Of a stretch of DNA of 64,000 nucleotides, positions 1 to 6,790 are shown piece by piece. A model generated the notes under the pieces. That model had not been told where the DNA came from. It saw only the letters and a program-made list of their open reading frames with translations, and searched no databases. A program made the translations under genes and the position numbers. This stretch comes from Verrucomicrobium sp. BvORR106 (GTDB lineage: Bacteria; Verrucomicrobiota; Verrucomicrobiia; Verrucomicrobiales; Verrucomicrobiaceae): contig NZ_BATR01000051.1 of NCBI RefSeq assembly GCF_000739655.1, forward strand, positions 1 to 64,000, given 5' to 3'. Numbering within the stretch: the stretch's first letter is position 1; every line of letters starts with the position of its first letter.

Positions 1-815
1 ATGTCCAGAGCGGCGCGAGCCCGGCTGGCCAGCAGAAGGGACTGCGTGGCGCGGGGGCCGGCTCCCACCAGCACCGCCTCGTGGTCGCGGGTGGCGCGGA
101 CTAGGTCCACAATGTAAGCCACCAGATCATCCTTCACCACGATGTGATGCAGCGCGGCGCGCAGGGTGGCGATGCGATCCGCTGTGAGCACCTGGCGCAC
201 GGCGCCACTCTCCAGCACGGATTCGGGAGACTCATTCCCCAGCATGCGGGTGGCCAGATCCAGCTCCTCGTTGCGGGTGGGGTAGGTCACCTGCACCTTG
301 AACATGAAGCGGTCCTTCTGCGCCTCGGGCAGCGGGTAGGTGCCTTCGTATTCTACCGGGTTCTGGGTGGCAAACACCGTGAAGCTGGAGGGGAGGGTGT
401 GCGTCTCGTTGTCGATCGTCACCAAGCGCTCCTGCATGGCCTGCAGCAGGGCGGATTGGGTCTTGGCCGGGGCGCGGTTGATCTCATCCGCGAGGAGGAA
501 GCTGGTGAAGACCGGGCCTTTGACGAGGACGAAAGCGTTGTCCTTGAGGTTGAAGACGCTCGTGCCCGTGATGTCTGCGGGCATCAGGTCCGGGGTGAAC
601 TGGATACGGGCGAACTCGCCCCCCAGCACGCGGGCCAGGGTGCGCACCAGGAGCGTCTTGCCCACTCCCGGCACCCCTTCCACCAGCACATGGTGCCCGG
701 TGAAGATGGCGATCAGGGCGTGATCAATGACGTTCTGCTGGCCAATAATGACTTTGGCGATCTCGGCACGCGCATCAGAGAGCGCTGCCTTCACGGTTTC
801 GAGGGTTTCAGTCAT
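1..815 (-). CDS. MoxR-family AAA+ ATPase (3' end beyond window)
   Basis: The minus-strand frame opens at an ATG at 815 and is still open at base 1, so about 271 N-terminal codons are visible. The Walker A loop (GVPGVGKT) is near residue 45, followed by the ELAD-like/Walker B region (FLLADEINRAPAKTQ) and a sensor-1 segment (FATQNPVEYEGTYPLPEAQ), all diagnostic of MoxR. MoxR ATPases are chaperone-like proteins, often encoded beside DUF58 and von Willebrand factor A genes; such genes would be expected to the left of the window. The next gene is divergent, so this one has its own upstream region (816-935). The family assignment is secure; the client proteins are unknown. Confidence 0.93.
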   Translation of the reverse strand, partial: MTETLETVKAALSDARAEIAKVIIGQQNVIDHALIAIFTGHHVLVEGVPGVGKTLLVRTLARVLGGEFARIQFTPDLMPADITGTSVFNLKDNAFVLVKGPVFTSFLLADEINRAPAKTQSALLQAMQERLVTIDNETHTLPSSFTVFATQNPVEYEGTYPLPEAQKDRFMFKVQVTYPTRNEELDLATRMLGNESPESVLESGAVRQVLTADRIATLRAALHHIVVKDDLVAYIVDLVRATRDHEAVLVGAGPRATQSLLLASRARAALD

Positions 816-935
816 GGCGAAAATTCAGACCTGAGGGCGGACCGATGGCAGGGTGACTTCATGCCTGCCTGATGACAAGCACAAGTCACTCAATCCCGTG
901 CAGTTTCTCCGTGCCACCACATCGGTCAACAAAAG

Positions 936-2243
936 GTGCAGAGCGGGGCTGCAAATTTCATCGGTGCCACCTGGCAGGGCTTGCAGAGGCGTTTTGACAC
1001 AAGCACACTCCCGCCTGTGGAACGCCCGCTCAAGATCCTGCTCACGAACTTCCGGCTCGCAGAGCGGACGGGGTCAGAGTGCGTGACCGTGGATCTGGCC
1101 AGGGGCCTGCAGGGGCGCGGGCACGCCGTGGCGGTGTATACCCCTGAGATCGGATCCGTGGGGGAGCGGCTCCAGGCGGAACTGGGCATTCCAGTGGTGG
1201 CGAAGCCGGAGGAGGCTCCCTGGGTGCCGGATGTCATTCACGGGCAGCATCTGCTCCCCACCACCCTGGCGCTGCTGGCCTTCCCCGCCGTGCCGGTGGT
1301 GTACTACTGCCACGGCTACGGTCCGCTGGAAGAGCGTCCGCCTGTGCACTCGCACGTGCGACGCTGGCTGGCACCCTCGCCAAGATTTCGCGACTGGTTT
1401 GCCAAGGACTTCGGCATCGCCCCGGAACAGTTTGTCCTCGCTCCCAACTTTGTGGACGCAGAAAAGTTCCAGCCCCCGGGCGACCGCGAGCCCGGCCGGC
1501 GGAGGGCCCTGCTCTATCACACCAATCTGCGTCGCGGGCCGGAGGTCGAGATCCTTCAGCAAGGGTGCCGGGAGGCGGGCTGGAGTTTTGAGGCGGTGGG
1601 CGCGGCGTTTGGTGGCGTTACGGATGCGCCGGAACGGTTGCTGCCCCAGTATGAGCTGGTCTTCACCTCGGGACGTTCTGCTCTGGAGGCCCTGGCTTGT
1701 GGATGCCGGGTCGTGATCGTGGGGGAGGGTCGCCTTTCGCCGGTGTTGACTCCAGAAACCTTCGATGCCGCCCTGGCCGTGAACTTTGCGAGCGTGCCGG
1801 AGCACGGCGAACTCTATGAGGCGGCGGTAGTGGGCGCCTTGCAGGCAGTCGCCTCAGCGGAACCGGAGGGTGCGAATACGGGCCTGACCGGGCGGGTCTG
1901 CCACGAGCACTCTCTGAACGTGGCCCTGGATCGGCTGGAGACCCTGTATCGGGAGGTCGTGGCTGAGCCTCTTCCAGCATCAGATCCGGGGCGGGATCAA
2001 GAGGCGCTTCATGCCGCGTTGAAGACTGCGGCCGCAGCCCTGGCAGAGAACCGGCGGGAAACCGCGAGGCTCAAGGCGGGCTGGGAGGAAACCAAACGGA
2101 AGCGGGAGGTGGTGGTGAGGGAACTGCGTGAACTCAAATTGAAACTAAATTGTTCCATCTCTGTGCCTGTTGAAGGCAGAATGTCCTTTCTACGTTGGAT
2201 TCGTTCAACGATAGAGAGGAGGTCCAAGCATCATCCTAGATAA
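936..2243 (+). CDS. Glycosyltransferase (GT4/GT-B-like) with coiled-coil tail
   Basis: 435 aa. The Rossmann-like start (LKILLTNFRL, residues 32-41) and the ERTGSE loop, then a VYYCHGYGPLE segment and a SGRSALEALACGCRVVIVG segment, match the donor-binding half of GT-B glycosyltransferases, where the conserved acidic/ALEAxA region contacts the nucleotide-sugar. The last ~80 residues are rich in Lys/Arg/Glu and predicted to coil (ENRRETARLKAGWEETKRKR). The frame opens at GTG 936, but TTG 981 or GTG 1017 are also possible because the conserved domain begins just after 1017. No partner genes for a polysaccharide locus are adjacent. Substrate unknown. Confidence 0.75.
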   Translation: MQSGAANFIGATWQGLQRRFDTSTLPPVERPLKILLTNFRLAERTGSECVTVDLARGLQGRGHAVAVYTPEIGSVGERLQAELGIPVVAKPEEAPWVPDVIHGQHLLPTTLALLAFPAVPVVYYCHGYGPLEERPPVHSHVRRWLAPSPRFRDWFAKDFGIAPEQFVLAPNFVDAEKFQPPGDREPGRRRALLYHTNLRRGPEVEILQQGCREAGWSFEAVGAAFGGVTDAPERLLPQYELVFTSGRSALEALACGCRVVIVGEGRLSPVLTPETFDAALAVNFASVPEHGELYEAAVVGALQAVASAEPEGANTGLTGRVCHEHSLNVALDRLETLYREVVAEPLPASDPGRDQEALHAALKTAAAALAENRRETARLKAGWEETKRKREVVVRELRELKLKLNCSISVPVEGRMSFLRWIRSTIERRSKHHPR

Positions 2244-2277
2244 ATGGGAAGCCCGATGTGTAGATGGCTGTCGTTTT

Positions 2278-2371
2278 GAGCAGAAGCTTCGAATGCCGAG
2301 TCTTCTGCTCACCTCTAGTGACCTAGCGATGGAAGCTTTGTGCGGGGCACTATGCCTTGGGTCACCAGAGG
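2278..2371. terminator. Two consecutive inverted repeats between convergent genes
   Basis: A perfect 9-bp stem (GAGCAGAAG at 2278-2286 with CTTCTGCTC at 2302-2310, 15-nt loop) is followed by a 12-bp stem with one mismatch (CCTCTAGTGACC at 2312-2323 with GGTCACCAGAGG at 2360-2371). They occupy the gap between the glycosyltransferase and the methyltransferase, whose 3' ends face each other. There is no T-run, so a role as a bidirectional transcription stop is inferred from position only. Confidence 0.35.
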
Positions 2372-2402
2372 CATGGTATTCGCAGGAGGTACTTTGGTGG
2401 AG

Positions 2403-3650
2403 CTAGCTCACCTTCGTCGGCAACCCTCTGGCTGCGGCTCGATAGCCCTTCCCTGTACCAGGATGCGGAGTTTCCCTGCATAGCAACGGATAGTAACTTC
2501 TGGGCACTTTCCCAAGCGTCTCCGGGGGAGGCGGTGCAGTCCGCCGGGATTGAAGCAAAACGGGTTTAGAAGTTGCGGGGACGTGCTCAAACCATTGTTG
2601 ACCGATGTCTCGCCCGACTACTTCTGCGAGCAAGGCTGGTACAGCGTTGCCAGCCTGACGTTGGATTGAAGACAAGCTTCCCTGTAAGGTTACTGTATCA
2701 GGAAACGTCTGTAGACGACAGAGTTCACGAGCGTTCAGCCTGCGATTTCTCCAATGAAATGGTCCAACAGCTGGACCGGGTTGTGCTTGAAGAGTCCATG
2801 AAGGTCGATTTTTCGCCAATTTCAGAAGGAAGGTCCAGTAGCGTCTCCTCCATCCAAACAGAGGAATTCCATCACCCCTCTCGGTGTGATGCAAATAGTT
2901 ATTTCCTTCAGGAATTGAAGCCAAAAGCGGCGCCCACTTTCCCTTTACAGAGAGATTCTCTAGATCTGGTGGATCATCTGGCAAATCGCCGAGTGCATCC
3001 CAAGCAGTCATGGCCGGCTCCAACGAGTCAGCAGGAAAAAGCGGTGACTCTGGTTCAGCGAGGCGATGTGTGGAATCAGGGAATTTGAATAGTTGTCCTT
3101 CTCTATGAGCAACTAGAAAAAAACGCTCACGAATCTGAGGTACACCAAACTCTACCGCTTTGAGAACTTTGTATTTGGGTGTGTACTTGGTTCCTCTGCG
3201 TCGATTGATATCGGCGATCATCTTCTCTAGGAGAACCAAGCCTTCTGACTTGCCAGAGAATATCATCCCCCCCACATTTTCGAGGACAAATGCCTTTGGT
3301 AGGGCCTCATCAACCACCCTCATATAAGCTTCAAGGGTCGCTGCTCTTGGGTCCTTCAGGCGTAACGAGTCGCCAGTGGCCCAATATCCAGCTTTGGAAA
3401 AAGGTTGACATGGAGGTCCGCCAATCAGCAGGTCCGCCTCTCGAGGCTTGAGGTTGGCAACGGCAAGGATTCCTGCGGTTGGGACCTGGAGAATGTCTTC
3501 CTCTATGACAGGCCACGGCCGATTCGACCGAAGAGTCCTGCAGCAATCCTTGTCAAACTCGAGCGCGGCAACCGTTTCGAAACCAGCGGCTTCGAATCCG
3601 TAATCCATCCCACCGCATCCTGAGTAGAGGCTGATCAGCTTTAGGGCCAT
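2403..3650 (-). CDS. DNA (cytosine-5) methyltransferase, type II restriction-modification
   Basis: 415 aa, complete, ATG at 3650. All core C5-methyltransferase motifs are visible: motif I (SLYSGCGGMDYGF, SAM binding), motif IV with the catalytic cysteine (GGPPCQPFS, residues 78-85), motif VI (ENV, 124-126), motif VIII (QIRERFF, 172-178), and motifs IX/X (RELCRLQTFPD; RQAGNAVP near 331-338). The target-recognition region lies between VIII and IX, about residues 180-300; its recognition sequence cannot be read from sequence. The gene starts 10 bp after the stop of the putative endonuclease, in the same direction, so the two are likely co-transcribed. The unit is less GC-rich than its neighbours, suggesting horizontal acquisition. 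Confidence 0.95.
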   Translation of the reverse strand: MALKLISLYSGCGGMDYGFEAAGFETVAALEFDKDCCRTLRSNRPWPVIEEDILQVPTAGILAVANLKPREADLLIGGPPCQPFSKAGYWATGDSLRLKDPRAATLEAYMRVVDEALPKAFVLENVGGMIFSGKSEGLVLLEKMIADINRRRGTKYTPKYKVLKAVEFGVPQIRERFFLVAHREGQLFKFPDSTHRLAEPESPLFPADSLEPAMTAWDALGDLPDDPPDLENLSVKGKWAPLLASIPEGNNYLHHTERGDGIPLFGWRRRYWTFLLKLAKNRPSWTLQAQPGPAVGPFHWRNRRLNARELCRLQTFPDTVTLQGSLSSIQRQAGNAVPALLAEVVGRDIGQQWFEHVPATSKPVLLQSRRTAPPPPETLGKVPRSYYPLLCRETPHPGTGKGYRAAARGLPTKVS

Positions 3651-3660
3651 TGCAAGACAT

Positions 3661-4842
3661 TCAGTTCTTCAGCCGTGCGGCTTGGTCAAGTGCTTGTGTG
3701 GCCTGATCTAGCCATCGGTCATCTATTTTAACATTGTTGGAGAGCTTGGTGGGACATTTTGGGTGAATGTCAAGGTTCATTGGAATTGCAAAGCGGAATG
3801 TCCATTGCTCCTCAACTGCATGAAGACAGGCAGCCACAATGTCAAATTCGCAGATGGAATAGTAACGGGAGCAAGGATCGCTTTTTGAAGCACGGGTTCT
3901 TTGAAAATCCATCCGAGCCAGACCTTCAGCCGTCGTTTTTCGAAGAACGTTCTTGCATTCAACCACCAGAGGAACGCCGCGATATAGAAGACGAACATCG
4001 GGTTGACCCTCTGCATCAATTCGTTGACATGAACTAACGCCGTCCACCCGATTCAGACGACGGACCAGGTGTTCCTCAGCGACCCAACCCCGGACAGCCA
4101 TTTTGAGTCTCCGCGCACTCGCAATCAGATCCAGAACCTCCGTCTCTGAAAGCTGAAACTCTTCAGACAACTGGTGAAGTCTGGCTGGGTCTGGCGAGCT
4201 GATATTTTGAGTATCGAAGTTTGACGATAGGGTTGTCCAAAGTTGGGGTTTTTCTGCCAGAAGTTGACGGTGACCTTGAGCTTCGCCCTTTGCCTCTCGT
4301 TCGAACTTTACATAGTTCAAGAAGGACATGGACGTTCCTCCCACTAATATTTCTACCGGAGCGGAGGAATCATTTCTCCTGTCCCGCTCCCATGCATGCC
4401 AACCAGTCGTTAGAATTTCACTCGAATGGCGGTCCTTGTATTCAATCGACTTAAAGAAGCGAGTTGGGTTGTGTAGATTAGGGTCTGCTCCTACAAAAGT
4501 GCCTCTTTCAGGGTCAATTCCAAGAAAAAGTGTTGTGTAGAGCCCGTACGGATCTTGCCAAATTTCGTGCTCAAGTTTGTCATCGGTTCCATACTTGACT
4601 TGGAAACGATGTTCGTTTTGAGGTCTGTTGATGGTTTCTTTCCTATTTGCGAAGAATGCGTAGGCGACGATCCCCATGCGCTCGCCATCTGGCAACTCGA
4701 ATGTAAATCTGTATGGAGCGGTCCCCGGATCTGGGGAAAACAGAAGCCTACAACCGCAAGCTCTAAGCGCTTCGGATATGTAGTCGACCAGCGCAGTTCT
4801 CTTGTTTCGGTCTACAGTATAGAGCTTGAAGTCCACGCCCAC
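3661..4842 (-). CDS. Putative type II restriction endonuclease (PD-(D/E)xK type)
   Basis: 393 aa, GTG start at 4842. The C-terminal part carries a PD-(D/E)xK-like nuclease core: an acidic helix (VAEEHLVRRL, 254-263), GQPDVRLL with the Asp of PD at 282, then VVECKN with Glu295 and Lys297 spaced 13 residues from the Asp. The N-terminal ~200 residues form a separate domain I do not recognise, with a small helical linker (LSETEVLDLIASARRLK, 231-247). The gene lies immediately upstream of the C5-methyltransferase and is AT-richer than the flanks, the usual arrangement of a restriction-modification pair. The endonuclease role is inferred from motif plus linkage; cleavage site unknown. No controller protein or Vsr gene is seen. 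Confidence 0.7.
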   Translation of the reverse strand: MGVDFKLYTVDRNKRTALVDYISEALRACGCRLLFSPDPGTAPYRFTFELPDGERMGIVAYAFFANRKETINRPQNEHRFQVKYGTDDKLEHEIWQDPYGLYTTLFLGIDPERGTFVGADPNLHNPTRFFKSIEYKDRHSSEILTTGWHAWERDRRNDSSAPVEILVGGTSMSFLNYVKFEREAKGEAQGHRQLLAEKPQLWTTLSSNFDTQNISSPDPARLHQLSEEFQLSETEVLDLIASARRLKMAVRGWVAEEHLVRRLNRVDGVSSCQRIDAEGQPDVRLLYRGVPLVVECKNVLRKTTAEGLARMDFQRTRASKSDPCSRYYSICEFDIVAACLHAVEEQWTFRFAIPMNLDIHPKCPTKLSNNVKIDDRWLDQATQALDQAARLKN

Positions 4843-5197
4843 AGCTTAGGCGACGCACAATCGCAAACAAGCATAAAAGAGCCCCTCAACCGCACCTATA
4901 TGGGTCGAAAAAGGAGGCCCAACGCGAGTCGCCCGCCTCGGCAATTGAGGCGGTCGAATAGTGGACTGGGGCTCCCACCGAAGGTGACCTGAGGACTTGC
5001 TCCATCATGCTGGCTGGCTGCAATGGGGCGACCTATGTGGCGATTGGGATTTGAAGGCCTACAACGTCGCTTACCCTCGGAGGTTGTCCAAGCACAAACT
5101 CCAGCTCCTAGTTTAAGGCTGCAGCTTGAAGGCAATGGGGCCATTTTCGGCAGGCAATGCCGATTGCAGGAGTCGGCATCTCGATCACATTCGCGGC
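4843..5197. other. Intergenic region upstream of the restriction gene
   Basis: 355 bp between the divergent endonuclease and the small membrane protein. No gene is convincing here. A short stem (TCGGCA/TGCCGA) lies near 5151-5167. The GTG start of the endonuclease at 4842 has no obvious upstream Shine-Dalgarno sequence. Confidence 0.4.
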
Positions 5198-5500
5198 ATG
5201 GTCTTCACCCCTTACTTGCTTGGCTTTTCCCTGGTCGCCTTTGTGTTGTGCTATGGGCTGATGCGCCGGCCAGCCTGGATGTGGTATTTTGGCTGGTTGT
5301 TCTTCTATCTGATTGCCGCGCGATTCGGGCACATCTTCTTCTCCCAGCTCATTGTCGCTGAGAACTCGCAGCAGATGTTGTTGTCCTGCGTCTATCTCGT
5401 AGGTGGGCTGCTGATTTGGATGCCGGTGGTGTTGTGGTGGAGTGGAGCCCGGAGCAAGTTCGGCAGGAGGAAGGACGATAAGTCGGTCAAGAGGAGCTGA
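5198..5500 (+). CDS. Small membrane protein of unknown function
   Basis: 100 aa from the ATG at 5198. Three hydrophobic segments are apparent (about residues 4-20, 25-45 and 60-80), with Trp/Tyr-rich interfaces (RRPAWMWYFGWLFFYL) and a basic C-terminal tail (RSKFGRRKDDKSVKR) likely facing the cytoplasm. The same frame stays open upstream to an ATG at 5126, but the extra 24 residues are hydrophilic and unlike a membrane protein start, so 5198 is preferred. It converges with the membrane protein ending at 5556. No family recognised. Confidence 0.55.
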   Translation: MVFTPYLLGFSLVAFVLCYGLMRRPAWMWYFGWLFFYLIAARFGHIFFSQLIVAENSQQMLLSCVYLVGGLLIWMPVVLWWSGARSKFGRRKDDKSVKRS

Positions 5501-5555
5501 AGGTGCCAGAGTTTGGTTTCCGGTGATCCGGGGGAGATTCGCTCCGCGATCTGGT

Positions 5556-6224
5556 TCACCCTTCCCGCTGCAACCTCTCCTTGATCTCGTCGTAGCTCCG
5601 ATCGGTGATGATGTCTTCGTCGTCCGGGACGAGACCTTCCTTCCGATTTTCGTTTGAAAAGGGCGGCACGAGGCACTCTGGTTCCAGCGCCGTCCCTTTG
5701 CACTCGATAACGAGCAAGGTGCGGTATTTCTTGTGATGATGCAGGATGAACTCGGTGCAGGGAAACTGCCGCTCCTGGCTGGACTCTGGTTCTTCCTCGT
5801 CTTCGATCGGACCATAGTCATACAGGTACTGTCCCTGCAAGAAGAGCACGTGACCGTCCCCGAGTTCGATGAAGTACCCCGGGCCTTCATCTCCCCATTC
5901 GCTCACTTCAAAGGCGCGCCGGGCGCGGTGGTGGGTGGAAGCCAGCAGTCCGCGGGACTTCAAGACGGGCAGATCAAGGTCCTTTGCTTTCAGGCCAAGT
6001 ATTCCAAAGGGGGTGCTGTTTCCTGGGCTGAGGATCACGGTGGCCAGTTCCACTCCGAGGACCAGGGCGGCGCAGCCAACGATTCCTATGACCCACGGCA
6101 ACTGCCAGGAGACAGGCAGGAATCTGCTGGTGGCATACAGCGAGAGCCCCATGAGCAAGCCGACGAACAGGATCCCGACGGCCAGCTTGAAGACACAACC
6201 TACCGGGCTGAATTTCTTGCTCAA
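5556..6224 (-). CDS. Membrane protein of unknown function, last gene of the DUF1552/DUF1592 operon
   Basis: 222 aa. Two transmembrane helices near residues 10-32 and 41-63 are followed by a ~150-residue soluble domain with an acidic patch (IEDEEEPESSQE), a TEFILHHHKKYRTLLVIECK strand-like segment, and a Glu/Arg-rich C-terminus. The start is a TTG whose bases overlap the TGA stop of the preceding HMA gene (TTGA at 6224-6221), consistent with translational coupling. No family recognised. It is the fourth gene in an overlapping operon and so may be functionally linked to the surface cytochrome system. Confidence 0.65.
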   Translation of the reverse strand: MSKKFSPVGCVFKLAVGILFVGLLMGLSLYATSRFLPVSWQLPWVIGIVGCAALVLGVELATVILSPGNSTPFGILGLKAKDLDLPVLKSRGLLASTHHRARRAFEVSEWGDEGPGYFIELGDGHVLFLQGQYLYDYGPIEDEEEPESSQERQFPCTEFILHHHKKYRTLLVIECKGTALEPECLVPPFSNENRKEGLVPDDEDIITDRSYDEIKERLQREG

Positions 6225-6790
6225 GGCTTAGAGGTGGATGGGAGGGATACCTGCTTCTTCTTCAGCGCCTCTTCCAGCGCCGCCTGATTCGTCCTGGCTG
6301 GATCGATCAACGCGGTGACTTTGCCCTCCCTGAAGCTGGCAGTGGCCTGGGCCACACCCTCGATCTTGGCCACCGCTTCATAGGCGGCCAGGGAGCAGGC
6401 CTTGCAGTCCAGTCCTACCACGGCGATCTCCACGGGTTGCAGCTTGTCATGTGGAGCCGGATACAGAGACTGGATGCCGAAGGTGCTGCTGGAGGCGGTG
6501 CGAATCTTTTCATCGAACCGCTTCACAATGTCCTCCGGCTTCGTGCCCTTGAACACGACGGCCGGATCATACTGAAACACGGCTTCTGCGTGGGCGTAGT
6601 CCAGACTCTGCAAGGTGATGCCGGGCAGTTGCTCCAGCACGCTTCGCAGATCCTGTTCGCGATCCGGCGAGAATAGACCTGTGACGCGATGCTTGAAGGT
6701 TGGGGTGGCTTCGTCGGCCCGCAACGGGCCGCCGCTCAGCATCAGCGTGGTGGTCAGGGCACAAACCAGAAGGTGAACAAAGGCTTTCAT
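6221..6790 (-). CDS. Secreted/periplasmic protein with heavy-metal-associated (HMA) domains
   Basis: 189 aa. A signal peptide (about residues 1-25, cleavage near LRADEA) precedes two ferredoxin-like segments: residues ~30-110 lack a CxxC pair, while residues ~120-185 carry a C-terminal HMA domain with the metal-binding motif GLDCKACS followed by the typical VAKIEGVAQATASFREGKVT pattern. HMA domains bind Cu(I) and similar ions in chaperones and P-type ATPases. The gene overlaps the DUF1592 gene by four bases (ATGA) and the next gene by four, so it is tightly coupled to an export-targeted c-type cytochrome. A copper or heme-cysteine handling role is an inference from that linkage. Confidence 0.8.
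   Translation of the reverse strand: MKAFVHLLVCALTTTLMLSGGPLRADEATPTFKHRVTGLFSPDREQDLRSVLEQLPGITLQSLDYAHAEAVFQYDPAVVFKGTKPEDIVKRFDEKIRTASSSTFGIQSLYPAPHDKLQPVEIAVVGLDCKACSLAAYEAVAKIEGVAQATASFREGKVTALIDPARTNQAALEEALKKKQVSLPSTSKP

Noticed and set aside
5126-5197. A longer N-terminus for the small membrane protein
   Set aside because: The extra residues are hydrophilic and break the membrane-protein layout; the ATG at 5198 is the better start.
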